NCBI RefSeq assembly: GCF_004353915.1
Contig: NZ_SMRP01000007.1
Coordinates: forward strand, 262,337 to 326,336
Origin: Paraburkholderia silviterrae
GTDB taxonomy: Bacteria > Pseudomonadota > Gammaproteobacteria > Burkholderiales > Burkholderiaceae
Length of the DNA stretch: 64,000 nt
Direction of reading: 5' to 3'
The notes under the pieces are model-generated. The model was not told where the DNA came from. It ran no database searches and was given only the letters and a program-made list of their open reading frames with translations. The stretch's first letter is position 1; the number at the start of each line of letters is the position of its first letter. A program made the translations under genes and the position numbers. Of the stretch, positions 50,990-60,321 are shown one piece after another.

Positions 50990-52239
50990 GTCGCGCCTCT
51001 TCTGGCGGCATTGCCCGCACCCGCGGCGGCGCCCTTGCCGGGCGCGACCACCACCACGCTGTCGCCATCGGCGATCGAGTCGCTCGGGTTCAGCACGACG
51101 CGATCGCCCGGTTCGAGCCCGCGACTGATGGCGAGCGTCTGACCGAGATCCTGCGCGATCTCAACGGGCTTGAGCTTGACCTTGCCTTGCGCGTCCACGA
51201 CCGCGAGGCGCGGCCCTTCCGCGCGGAACAGCAGTGTGTTGCCGGGAACCGTCAGGAGTCCCTTCGAATCGGTCTGCAATGCCGCCTGCACATAGGCGCC
51301 GGGCAACAACCTGCCATCGTGATTGGGCAGTGTGATCTCGACCTGCAGCGTACGCGTGGCCACGTCGATGGCCTGCGCGGTGCGCGTGACCGTGCCGTCG
51401 AACGTCACGCCAGGCAACTCCTGCTCGGTCACGCTCACGTGCTGGCCCACAGCCACTTGCTGGGCGTAGGTCTGCGGCACGTCGAGATACAGACGCAGCG
51501 GATCGGATTGCGCGATTGTAAAGAGCGCTTTCCCCGCGCCACCGTTGCCGGCGTTTACGAGGTCGCCGATATCGACATTGCGCTGCGTGATCACACCCGT
51601 GATAGGCGCGACGATGCGCTGGAACGACTTCGTCTGCTGCAGGCGGCGCACGTTGGCGTCCGCCGCCGCGAGATTGGCGACGTCCTGGTTGTACGCGCCC
51701 TGGCGGTCATCGAGCTCTTGCTGCGAGACCGCATCGCGCTGGCGCAACTGCTGCGCGCGGTCGAACGAGGTCTTCGCGAGCGCGAGCGTCGAGGCGGACT
51801 GGTCGCGCTGCGCCTGTGCCTGCGCGAGCTCCTGGTCGATCTCGGGTGTATCGATTTCCGCGAGCAGCTGGCCTTGCTGGACGTGCGCGCCAATATCGGC
51901 ATACCACTTGAGCACATAGCCGTTCGCGCGCGAATAGATCGGCGCCTCCACGTAGCCGCGCAGGGTGCCCGGCAGGACGATGCGCCCGTCCGCGCCGGCC
52001 GCCACGGGCTGCACGACGCTCACGTACTGCTTCGCGTTCTGCTTCGTGACGTCGGCGAGATGGTGCGCGTTCATCACGTTCGAGACGATCGTGCGTGCCG
52101 CGCCGGCTGCGAGCAGCAGCGCGACGATGATCACCGCGACGCGCGCGCGTTTGCCTGCCTGCGCACGCCCGGGCAATTCCATGCCTTGCTCGCCGCCCAC
52201 GGCGATGTCGAGGGATGAGTGGTGCTGGGGTTCGTTCAT
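50986..52239 (-). CDS. RND efflux periplasmic adaptor (membrane fusion protein)
   Basis: A 417-residue adaptor with a single N-terminal membrane anchor (about 33-52). The lipoyl-like hairpin (GYVLKWYADIGAHVQQGQLLAEIDTPEI) and coiled coil are followed by IVAPITGVITQRNVDIGDLVNAG and the beta-barrel/membrane-proximal domains. It bridges the permease encoded upstream and the outer-membrane factor encoded downstream. Its stop overlaps the GTG of the OMF gene. Confidence 0.93.
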   Translation of the reverse strand: MNEPQHHSSLDIAVGGEQGMELPGRAQAGKRARVAVIIVALLLAAGAARTIVSNVMNAHHLADVTKQNAKQYVSVVQPVAAGADGRIVLPGTLRGYVEAPIYSRANGYVLKWYADIGAHVQQGQLLAEIDTPEIDQELAQAQAQRDQSASTLALAKTSFDRAQQLRQRDAVSQQELDDRQGAYNQDVANLAAADANVRRLQQTKSFQRIVAPITGVITQRNVDIGDLVNAGNGGAGKALFTIAQSDPLRLYLDVPQTYAQQVAVGQHVSVTEQELPGVTFDGTVTRTAQAIDVATRTLQVEITLPNHDGRLLPGAYVQAALQTDSKGLLTVPGNTLLFRAEGPRLAVVDAQGKVKLKPVEIAQDLGQTLAISRGLEPGDRVVLNPSDSIADGDSVVVVAPGKGAAAGAGNAARRGAT

Positions 52240-52293
52240 GTCTTCGACCAGGAATAGCGTATCCGGTTAGCGCTCATGTGCGCTCAGTTGCGC

Positions 52294-55200
52294 TCATTTA
52301 CGTATTGAGCGGCGGCGTTGCGCCTCACGTTCGCGCTTGCCTTGCGCACGGCGCGCGAGTCGCGAATGAACCGCAGCAAACATCAGTGGTACGAACAAAA
52401 GCGTGGAGACGGTCGCGAACATCAGGCCGCCGATCACCGCGCGCCCGAGCGGTGCGTTCTGCTCCGCGCCTTCGCCCAGACCGAGCGCCATCGGCACCAT
52501 GCCGATCATCATCGCGAACGCGGTCATCAGCACCGGGCGGATACGCGTCGCCCCCGCCTCCAGCGCGGCCGCGAGCGGCGTCGCGCCGGCAGCCAGGCGC
52601 TGGCGCGCGAACGCCACCACGAGAATGCTGTTGGCGGTCGCCACGCCCACGGTCATGATCGCGCCCGTGAGCGCGGGCACGCTCAGATGCGTGCCGGTGA
52701 TGAACAGCATCCACGCGATGCCGGCGAGCGCCGCCGGCAACGCGCTCACGATGATGAGGGGATCGGCCCACGACTGGAAGTTCACCACGATCAGCAGATA
52801 GACGAGCACGATCGCCATCGCGATCCCCACGCCCAGCCCCACGAACGAGCTGCGCATGGTGCCGATTTGCCCGCGCATCGTGATGGTGGTGCCGCGCGGC
52901 GCATGCGCCTGCGCGCTCTTGATCAACGAGTCGATATGCGCGCCCACCGAGCCGAGATCGGTGCCCTCCACGCTCACGAGCAGGTCGATCACCGGACGGA
53001 TGTTGTAATGCGTGACGATGGCGGGCCCGTCGTGCGGCTTGAGCTGCACGAGGTTGCTCACGAGCTGCAACGGCGGCGCCGCGCCCCCCGTCGCTGCGTG
53101 CGCGGACACGGGCGTTTCCATCACCTCGTTGAGCGACGCCTCGCGGTACTGCGGCGTCTGCACGGTAAGCGGATATTCCACGCCGGTCTGCGGGCTCACC
53201 CAGAAGGCGGGCGCGGTCTGCGAGCTGCCCGAAAGCGCGACCAGCACATCCTGCGCAACGTTCTGCGGGCTCAGGTTCAGCTGCTGCATGCGCGAGCGGT
53301 CCATCGCGAGCATCAACGCGGGCTCGTCGTTGCGCTGCTCGATGTGAGCGTCGACGGCGCCGGGCAACTGGCGCACCGCTTTGAGCAGCGTGCTGGCGAG
53401 CGCCATGTTCTGGCCAAGGTTCGCGCCCACCACCTGCACGTCGATGGCCGCGGGCTGCCCGAAGTTGAGGATCTGCGTGATGATGTCCGCGGGCTGGAAG
53501 AAGAACTCCACGCCCGGAAAGCGCTGCGGCAACAGCGTGCGCAGCTTGTCGACGTAGACGTGTGAGGGCGCATGCCCGTCCTTGAGCGCGATCTGTATTT
53601 CGCCGTCGAGCGTGCCCATCGTGCCCGAGTTGCTATACGAGAGATTGATGCCGCTATACGGCAGGCCGAGATTGTCCACGATGGTGGCCAACTGGTCGGG
53701 CGGCACGACCGAGCGGATCGTCTGCTCGACTTCGTCGGCGAGGCGTGCCGTCTCCTCGATGCGGTAGCCCGTGGGCGCGCGCATGTGCAAGCGGATGTTG
53801 CCCGCATCGACCGAGGGGAAGAAGTCGCGGCCAAGGAAGAACACGAGCCCGAGCGAGAGCAGGCAGAACGCGAGGAACGTGCTGCCGAAGACGCGACGCC
53901 GCGCGAGCAGGACACTCAGGAGCGCGATGTAATTCGCGCGCACGCGCTCGAACGCGTGATTGAAGCGCCAATGCACACGCGCGAACCCCGAAAGGCGCGC
54001 GCCTTGCTGCGGGTGAGCGCCTGGGTCGTGGCCCGCGAAGAGCAGCATCGCGAGCGTGGGCACAAGCGTGCGCGAGAGGATGTACGAGGCGATCATCGCG
54101 AACACCACGGCCTCGGCGAGCGGCACGAACAGAAAGCGCGCCACGCCCGTGAGGAAGAACATCGGCACGAACACGATGCATATGCACAGTGTGGAGACGA
54201 GCGCCGGCACTGCGATCTCGCCCGCGCCTTCGAGTATGCCTTCGTGGAGGCCCGCGCCCAGATGCAGATGGCGCTCGATGTTCTCGATGGTCACGGTGGC
54301 GTCGTCCACAAGGATGCCCACCGCGAGCGCAAGGCCGCCGAGCGTCATGATGTTGATCGTCTCGCCGAGCGCGTAGAGCGTAATGATCGAGGCGAGAATC
54401 GAAAGCGGAATCGACACCGCAATGATGACCGTGCTGCGCCAATTGCCGAGGAAAAGCAGGATCATCGCGGCCGTGAGCGCGGCGGCAATGAGCGCTTCGC
54501 GCACCACGCCCTGCACCGCCGCCGCAACGAAGATCGACTGGTCGAAAAGCGGCTTGATGACGAGGTCCGCGGGCAGCGTGTCGCGCACTTTCGGCAGCAG
54601 GTCTTTCAGGGCGCTGACCACTTGCAGCGTGGAAGCATCGCCGCTCTTGAGGATCGACATGAGCACGCCGCGCTGGCCGTCCTGGCGCACCACGTTGGTC
54701 TGCGGCGTGAAGCCGTCGCGCACGTGCGCGACGTCGCCGAGATAGGTGGTCGCGCCGTTGACGGTCTGCACCGGAATGCGGTTCAGGCCCGCGAGGGTGT
54801 CGGGCGACGCGTTGGTGTCCACGCGGTATTCGGTCTGGCCGAGCTTGGCCGTGCCGGTCGGCAGGATGAGGTTCTGCGCGTTGACCGCGTTGACGATATC
54901 GGAAGGCGTGAGGCCCTTCGAGATGAGCGCGTGCGTGTCGATATCGACGGAGATCACACGCGTCTTGCCGCCATACGGATACGGCACCTGGGCGCCTGGA
55001 ATCGTAATGAGCTGCGGCCGCAGGAAGTTCATGGCGATATCGGCGAGCGCCTGCTCGCTCATCGACTTGCTGGAGAGCCCAAGCTGGATCACCGGAATGC
55101 TCGACGCTGAATAGCTGATCACGAGCGGCGGCGTGGCGCCCGGCGGCATCTGCTTGAGCGTTGCCTGCTCGAAGGCGACCGCCTGTGCAATGGCCGTCTG

Positions 55201-55506
55201 CTGATTCGCACCCGGCTGCAGGAACAGCTTGATGACGGCGACGCCCGGCAGCGACTGCGATTCGATGTGCTCGATGTTGCTGACGGTCGTGGTCAGGCCG
55301 CGCTCATTGACCGAGGTGATGCGCTGGGCCATGTCCTGCGCCGAGAAGCCCGTGTACGACCAGATGATGCTGATGACGGGGATGTTGATGTTCGGCAGCA
55401 CGTCGGTGGCCATCGACATGAGCACGAAGGGCGTGGCCAGCACGATCAGGATGGCCATCACGATGAACGTATAGGGCCGCTTCAGCGCAAGGTTGACGAT
55501 CCACAT
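52294..55506 (-). CDS. RND efflux permease, HAE1 (multidrug) type
   Basis: A 1070-residue, 12-helix proton-driven pump. The TM4 segment GGLALAVGILVDDATVTIENI has the paired Asp401-Asp402 of HAE1 drug pumps, not the single Asp of CzcA-type metal pumps. Two large periplasmic loops lie between TM1-2 and TM7-8. It is the first pump gene of the permease-adaptor-OMF-RR-HK cluster on the minus strand. The kinase/regulator pair resembles metal sensors, while the permease looks like a drug pump. Confidence 0.94.
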   Translation of the reverse strand: MWIVNLALKRPYTFIVMAILIVLATPFVLMSMATDVLPNINIPVISIIWSYTGFSAQDMAQRITSVNERGLTTTVSNIEHIESQSLPGVAVIKLFLQPGANQQTAIAQAVAFEQATLKQMPPGATPPLVISYSASSIPVIQLGLSSKSMSEQALADIAMNFLRPQLITIPGAQVPYPYGGKTRVISVDIDTHALISKGLTPSDIVNAVNAQNLILPTGTAKLGQTEYRVDTNASPDTLAGLNRIPVQTVNGATTYLGDVAHVRDGFTPQTNVVRQDGQRGVLMSILKSGDASTLQVVSALKDLLPKVRDTLPADLVIKPLFDQSIFVAAAVQGVVREALIAAALTAAMILLFLGNWRSTVIIAVSIPLSILASIITLYALGETINIMTLGGLALAVGILVDDATVTIENIERHLHLGAGLHEGILEGAGEIAVPALVSTLCICIVFVPMFFLTGVARFLFVPLAEAVVFAMIASYILSRTLVPTLAMLLFAGHDPGAHPQQGARLSGFARVHWRFNHAFERVRANYIALLSVLLARRRVFGSTFLAFCLLSLGLVFFLGRDFFPSVDAGNIRLHMRAPTGYRIEETARLADEVEQTIRSVVPPDQLATIVDNLGLPYSGINLSYSNSGTMGTLDGEIQIALKDGHAPSHVYVDKLRTLLPQRFPGVEFFFQPADIITQILNFGQPAAIDVQVVGANLGQNMALASTLLKAVRQLPGAVDAHIEQRNDEPALMLAMDRSRMQQLNLSPQNVAQDVLVALSGSSQTAPAFWVSPQTGVEYPLTVQTPQYREASLNEVMETPVSAHAATGGAAPPLQLVSNLVQLKPHDGPAIVTHYNIRPVIDLLVSVEGTDLGSVGAHIDSLIKSAQAHAPRGTTITMRGQIGTMRSSFVGLGVGIAMAIVLVYLLIVVNFQSWADPLIIVSALPAALAGIAWMLFITGTHLSVPALTGAIMTVGVATANSILVVAFARQRLAAGATPLAAALEAGATRIRPVLMTAFAMMIGMVPMALGLGEGAEQNAPLGRAVIGGLMFATVSTLLFVPLMFAAVHSRLARRAQGKREREAQRRRSIRK

Positions 55507-55717
55507 GAGGCGGTTTCGGGCAATTCAGGCAAGGGATGAATACGCGCGACGCATCGCTCGGAAGGTCTCGCATCATAGGCAATCGAGGTGGCCGCGCACT
55601 GGCGCGAAAATGGCAAAATCGACAGGCACGCGCATTTGGGCTCCCGCCCGCTTCACGCCCGGCACCACGCTCGTTCGCGTCGTGCTGCGCGCAAGCCATC
55701 GCACAAAACGCTGCGGC

Positions 55718-56746
55718 TCAGTTCACGAGCCGCAACCACTCGACTTCATGCGGTTCATGAGACTGGCGCGCTTCGTGCAGGCGCGCGCGTGTCGTGGCGC
55801 GCTGGCGTCGCGAGACATCGCAGGCCGCAAGCGCGGCTTCCTGCTCGGCAAGCACGGCCGGCACCTTCTCGCGCAGGAACTCCACGAACGTGCGGATCTT
55901 CGCGTCCAGATAGCGGCGCGAGGCATAGAGGGCGTAGATGTTGAGCTTTTGCAGGCGATGCGTGGGCAGCACACGCACGAGCGAGCCGTCGGCGAGCCCC
56001 GGCAGCGCCACCGGCACCGGCAGCGGGCCGATGCCCATGCCCTCGCGGATGGCAAGCGCGAGCGCCTCAGGATTGTTCACCTGAAAGGGCGTCACGGCCG
56101 TATGGCGAAACGTTTCGCCGTGCGGCCCCTCCGAGACCCACTGGCCCGCAGGCAGGCTCGCATCGGTGAGGTGCAGGCAGGTGTGCATCGCGAGGTCGTC
56201 GAACGAGCGCGGCTCGCCGCGCGAATGCAAATAGGCGGGCGACGCGCACAGAATGGCAGCGGTGCTGCCCAGATGCTGCGAGATCAGCGCGGAATCCTCG
56301 AGCTCGGTGGCCACCACGACGGCCACGTCGAAGCCTTCCTCGATGATATCGGGCATCTGTTGCGCGATGGTCAGATCGACGGCCACATCGGGCAGATGCT
56401 GCTGGTAGCGCGCGATCAGCGGCATCACGTAGTGCTGGCCGAAGCTCGTGCCGCCATAGACGCGCAACCTGCCCGCCGGGTTCGCCTGCGCGGCGGCAGC
56501 CTCGGACTCCGCCTGCTCGATATCGGCGAGAATGCGCCTGCAGCTTTGCAAATAGCGCTCGCCGGCCTCGGTCAGCGACATGCGCCGCGTGGTCCGGTTC
56601 AAGAGCCGCGCGCGCAGGCGCGACTCCAGATCGGTGACGGAGCGCGAAACCTGAGCTGTCGTCATCGTTTCGCTCGCCGCGGCGCGCGTGAAGCTACCCG
56701 ATTCCACCACCCTCACGAAGATCCGCATGTTTCGCAGCGTATCCAT
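55718..56746 (-). CDS. LysR-family transcriptional regulator, upstream of RND operon
   Basis: A 342-residue LysR regulator starting MDTLRNMRIFVRVVESGSF, with an N-terminal winged helix and a type 2 effector domain (about 92-300). It lies 211 bp upstream of the RND permease on the same strand and could regulate it, or could act on the divergent MgtC-like gene. The protein is clearly paralogous to the LysR regulator at 62789 (same start pattern and effector-domain motifs such as LCASPAY and IREGMGIG). Confidence 0.92.
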   Translation of the reverse strand: MDTLRNMRIFVRVVESGSFTRAAASETMTTAQVSRSVTDLESRLRARLLNRTTRRMSLTEAGERYLQSCRRILADIEQAESEAAAAQANPAGRLRVYGGTSFGQHYVMPLIARYQQHLPDVAVDLTIAQQMPDIIEEGFDVAVVVATELEDSALISQHLGSTAAILCASPAYLHSRGEPRSFDDLAMHTCLHLTDASLPAGQWVSEGPHGETFRHTAVTPFQVNNPEALALAIREGMGIGPLPVPVALPGLADGSLVRVLPTHRLQKLNIYALYASRRYLDAKIRTFVEFLREKVPAVLAEQEAALAACDVSRRQRATTRARLHEARQSHEPHEVEWLRLVN

Positions 56747-56969
56747 CAGCAGCTCCCGTACATTCGCTGGCCCACTCCATCATCAGTGGTATCAGTCTCG
56801 CTTACAGGGCGTGGCCCCATGCTGACCCGTACATGGCAGCCGCGCCAGCTTGGCGAGCCGCCCTTGGCGGGCCCCCTTGTCCCGCGTATGATCCACGGCG
56901 CCCCCTTGCATTGCGGATCGCATCGCGAGCGACGCGAGGCATCCCGCGTGCAGCCTTCATGACAAAACG

Positions 56970-57677
56970 ATGACTTACGATTTCGCCCTGCGCCTTCTCG
57001 CGGCGTTCGCCTGCGGCGTCGCCATCGGAGTGGAACGCCAGATGCGCCAGCGCACCGCTGGCCTGCGCACCATCACGCTCGTCGCCAGCGGCGCGTGCCT
57101 GTTCGTCACGCTCGGCGTGCTCACGGGCAACGGCGTCGCGGGCGTCACGCAGATCGCCGCCTATGTGGTCTCGGGCGTGGGCTTTCTGGGCGGCGGCGTG
57201 ATCATGCGCGACAAGGGCTCCATTCAGGGCATCAACACGGCGGCGACACTATGGTGCTCGGCCGCCGTGGGCGTGCTGTGCGGCTCGGGCCATTTCCTGC
57301 CGGCGTTCGCGGGCACGGGCGTCGTGCTGATCACCAACACCTTGCTGCGCGAGGTGAGCCGCATCATCAATCAGGCGCCGGTGTCCAACGCCGACCTCGT
57401 GAGCCTCTACGTGCTCACGGTGGTGTGCCGCGAAGAAGATGAGATCCACATTCGCACCGTGCTCTCGAACTCGATGTATTCCACGCCGCTTTCATTTCAG
57501 AGCCTCACGAGCGAAGACGTGATCGGCGACCCGCAGCGCCTGCGCGTCACGGCAACCCTGCGCCTGCATCCGAAATACCAGCCCAAGCTCGAGCTGATGG
57601 CGAGCCGCCTGAGCATGGAAAAAGGCGTCTCGAGCGTGAGCTGGACCGCCGCGGAAACCGAGGTCGCCCCCGAGTAA
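56970..57677 (+). CDS. MgtC/SapB-family membrane protein
   Basis: A 235-residue protein. The N-terminal MgtC domain has about five hydrophobic helices with GVAIGVERQMRQRTAGLRTITLVASGACLF and VGFLGGGVIMRDKGSIQGINTAATLWCSAAVG, the core of the family. A C-terminal ACT-like cytoplasmic domain (about 145-230) is present, as in the longer members. Its role is linked in the family to Mg2+ limitation and ATP synthase control. Divergent from the LysR gene (223-bp spacer). Confidence 0.9.
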   Translation: MTYDFALRLLAAFACGVAIGVERQMRQRTAGLRTITLVASGACLFVTLGVLTGNGVAGVTQIAAYVVSGVGFLGGGVIMRDKGSIQGINTAATLWCSAAVGVLCGSGHFLPAFAGTGVVLITNTLLREVSRIINQAPVSNADLVSLYVLTVVCREEDEIHIRTVLSNSMYSTPLSFQSLTSEDVIGDPQRLRVTATLRLHPKYQPKLELMASRLSMEKGVSSVSWTAAETEVAPE

Positions 57678-57864
57678 GTGGGCGATGGCTACAATCAGCA
57701 CGCATTCCTTACGATTTCATTTCGGCGCTGTTGCAATTTTTGCAATGCCCGGCACCAGGCTACAAGAACTGTCAATTCTGGCCGCGTTTCATGGACTCGA
57801 CCCCAACCTTGGACTAAGCTCCAGTTCAACGTGATTTGTTCACATCAACAAGGGGATCCTCCAT

Positions 57865-58116
57865 ATGCAACACGGCATCATCGCGTGGCTCATCATCGGC
57901 GCAATCGCCGGCTGGCTCGCCGGAGTGCTCGTCAAGGGCGGTGGCTTCGGCTTGATCGTCGATATCATCGTCGGGATTGTCGGGGCGTTCATCGGCGGCT
58001 GGCTCGCGGGCCTGCTCGGGATCCACATCGGTAGCGGCATGATCAGCTCGATCATCACCGCGATCGTAGGCGCGGTCATCCTGCTCTTCATCATCAGGCT
58101 GTTCCGAAGAGCGTAG
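57865..58116 (+). CDS. GlsB/YeaQ/YmgE-family stress-response membrane protein
   Basis: An 83-residue protein with three hydrophobic, Gly-rich segments: WLIIGAIAGWLAGVLVKGG, DIIVGIVGAFIGGWLAGLLG, and a C-terminal helix. This is the transglycosylase-associated family, commonly induced by stress. Function unclear. AGGGG precedes the ATG. A strong Rho-independent terminator lies 19 bp after its stop, so this is probably a single-gene transcription unit. Confidence 0.92.
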   Translation: MQHGIIAWLIIGAIAGWLAGVLVKGGGFGLIVDIIVGIVGAFIGGWLAGLLGIHIGSGMISSIITAIVGAVILLFIIRLFRRA

Positions 58117-58135
58117 CGATTCGAAGCCATCAATG

Positions 58136-58174
58136 AAAAGCGGGAGCACCGGTGACGGTGCTCCCGCTTTTTTA
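58136..58174 (+). terminator. Strong Rho-independent terminator
   Basis: Sixteen-base arms (AAAAGCGGGAGCACCG at 58136-58151 and its complement at 58156-58171) enclose a GTGA loop and are followed by a T run at 58168-58173. It terminates the GlsB/YeaQ-like gene; the A-rich left arm means it can also work for a minus-strand transcript. Confidence 0.93.
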
Positions 58175-58229
58175 TCGGCTTGCTGCTTTCGTTGCTCTAG
58201 TTGCTTTTGCCGCTTGAGCGTCTCTTCGA

Positions 58230-59768
58230 TCAGCCGTTCACGACGAGTTCGCCCGCTTCCGCCTCTGCCGCAACCGGCAGCATCGAGCCGGTCTCATTGA
58301 AGCGCAGATGCATTTCGTACGCCTTGGCAAGATTGTGCGGCGTCTGGCCACCGATCTTCAGCGCGTCGCGATAGTAGTCACGCAGCAGGTCGCGATAGAG
58401 CGGATGCGCGCAGCGCTCGATGATCAGCGTGGCGCGCTCACGCGGCGCGAGGCCGCGCAGGTCCGCAAGACCTTGCTCGGTGACGATCACGTCCACGTCA
58501 TGCTCGTTGTGATCGACGTGCGGCACCATCGGCACGATGCTGGAGATGCGGCCGTCCTTCGCGATGGCCTTGGTCGCGAAGATCGCGCACGAGGCATTGC
58601 GCGCGAAATCGCCCGACCCGCCGATACCGTTCATCATGTGCGTGCCGCCCACGTGCGTGGAATTCACGTTGCCGTAGATGTCGCATTCGAGCGCCGTGTT
58701 CAGCGCGATGAGGCCGAGGCGGCGAATCACTTCCGGATGGTTGCTCACTTCCTGCGGGCGCAGCACGAGCTTGTCGCGATAGCGGTCGAGCTCGGCGAGC
58801 ACCTGCGCCTGACGCGGCGCGGAGAGCGTCATGGAGGCGCCCGAGGCGAACACCATCTTGCCCGCATCGATCAGGTCGAAGGTGGAGTCCTGAAGTACTT
58901 CGGAGTACATCGTAAGTGCTTCGAACGGCGAGTTCACGAAGCCCGCGAGCACCGCATTCGCGATCGTGCCGATGCCGGCCTGCAGCGGGGGCAGTTGCGC
59001 GCTCATGCGTCCATGCTTCACTTCGTGCTGCAGGAAGTCGATGAGGTGGCCCGCAATGCGCGCGGTCTCTTCGTCGGCGGGCAGCACGGTCGAAGGGCTG
59101 TCCGACTCGTTCGTGATGACGATGGCGGCGATCTTCTCGGCCGGGATGTCGATGAAGGACGTGCCCACGCGGTCTTGCGGGTTCACGATGGGCAGCGGGT
59201 CGCGATGCGGGCGGCGGCCCGGAATCCACACGTCGTGCAGGCCTTCGAGCGCGAGCGGCTGCGCGAGGTTGAGCTCGACGATCACCTTCTCCGCGAGGAT
59301 CGCGAAGCTCGCCGAATTGCCGACCGAGGTCGTGGGGACGATGCCGCCCGTCTCGGTGATCGCGGCGGCCTCGATGATCGCAAGGTCGAGCTTGCCGAGC
59401 AGGTTCGCGCGCAGCATCTCCACCGTCTCAGAGAGATGCTGGTCGACGAACATGACGTCGCCGCGATTGATGGCCTTGCGCAACGTGGTGTCGACCTGGA
59501 ACGGCAAGCGGCGCTCGAGCACGCCGGCTTCGGTCAGCATGCGGTCCACGTCGTGGCCGAGCGAGGCGCCCGTCATCAACGTGATGCGCAACGGCTCCTT
59601 CTCTTCGCGCGCACGGCGCGCCAGTTCGAGGGGCACGGCCTTCGTGTCGCCCGCGCGCGTGAAGCCGCTCGCGCCGACACGCATGCCGTTGCGCACGAGT
59701 TTCGCGGCCTCGGCAGCCGAAGTGATTTTCCCGCGCAATGCGGCACAACGAATACGGTCTTCGTACAT
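58230..59768 (-). CDS. Acetyl-CoA hydrolase/transferase (succinyl-CoA:acetate CoA-transferase-like)
   Basis: A 512-residue class I CoA-transferase. GGSGDFARNASCAIFA and the Glu-containing VTEQGLADLRGLAPRERA match the family of AarC, Cat1 and ScoA-like enzymes, which swap CoA between acetate and succinate or hydrolyse acetyl-CoA. The chosen ATG at 59768 has GGAG upstream; an in-frame TTG at 59798 would add ten residues. Monocistronic on the minus strand. Confidence 0.92.
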   Translation of the reverse strand: MYEDRIRCAALRGKITSAAEAAKLVRNGMRVGASGFTRAGDTKAVPLELARRAREEKEPLRITLMTGASLGHDVDRMLTEAGVLERRLPFQVDTTLRKAINRGDVMFVDQHLSETVEMLRANLLGKLDLAIIEAAAITETGGIVPTTSVGNSASFAILAEKVIVELNLAQPLALEGLHDVWIPGRRPHRDPLPIVNPQDRVGTSFIDIPAEKIAAIVITNESDSPSTVLPADEETARIAGHLIDFLQHEVKHGRMSAQLPPLQAGIGTIANAVLAGFVNSPFEALTMYSEVLQDSTFDLIDAGKMVFASGASMTLSAPRQAQVLAELDRYRDKLVLRPQEVSNHPEVIRRLGLIALNTALECDIYGNVNSTHVGGTHMMNGIGGSGDFARNASCAIFATKAIAKDGRISSIVPMVPHVDHNEHDVDVIVTEQGLADLRGLAPRERATLIIERCAHPLYRDLLRDYYRDALKIGGQTPHNLAKAYEMHLRFNETGSMLPVAAEAEAGELVVNG

Positions 59769-59957
59769 CAAAGTCTCCACAAACACACTGATCGCCAAGT
59801 GCCCTTTTCAGGTCTCGCTTCGGCGGCTTTGCATTACGGCAATTGCAATACAGTTTTGCAGCCACAATGCGCAAAGCCGCGAGGCCTCTTCCGAAGGCGC
59901 CGCGGCAAGGAACTCAAGCTTGCGCCGCGCTCATGGATGGCGGGCGGTTACTCGATC

Positions 59958-60176
59958 TCAGCTACCGAAATAAAGGTTGCAGAAGCTGACCGGTCCGACG
60001 CATTCGTCTTTCTTCGCCGGCTTTGCGAACTGATTGGCGGGCGCCTGCGCAGCCGGCTGGGCTGCGCTTTGCGCGACCTGCTGAGGGACGCTCGCTGCCG
60101 GTGCTTCGTTCTGTGCATAAGCAGCGGCGGCGGCAAACAGTGAACAGGCAACAACAGCGATCTTCAGGGACTTCAT
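59958..60176 (-). CDS. Small exported protein of unknown function
   Basis: A 72-residue protein with a clear signal peptide (MKSLKIAVVACSLFAAAAAYA, cut near residue 21). The mature part is Ala/Gln/Pro-rich (residues 22-54) and ends DECVGPVSFCNLYFGS with two Cys, which could form a disulphide. GGAGAG precedes the ATG. I do not recognise a family. It lies alone between the CoA-transferase and FUSC genes. Confidence 0.75.
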   Translation of the reverse strand: MKSLKIAVVACSLFAAAAAYAQNEAPAASVPQQVAQSAAQPAAQAPANQFAKPAKKDECVGPVSFCNLYFGS

Positions 60177-60321
60177 TTTACTCTCCAGTGCTAACGGGTA
60201 CTGCGAAGCAGTGATGTCACTATATGACCGAGGCCAGGAATGATTAAGAAGGCGGGGTGGAAGGCATATTTCCAGACTGCGGCAAGATCGCGCATGCGCC
60301 CCCTTGCGTGACGGCGCTAAT

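Noticed and set aside
58308..60143. Long plus-strand reading frame (611 codons) opposite the CoA-transferase gene
   Set aside because: It is antisense to a well-conserved gene, and its product is Arg/His/Val-rich without any recognisable domain. Such frames are common in GC-rich DNA. Similar antisense frames at 6704-8071, 20656-21768, 34561-36006 and 53572-55110 were rejected for the same reason.
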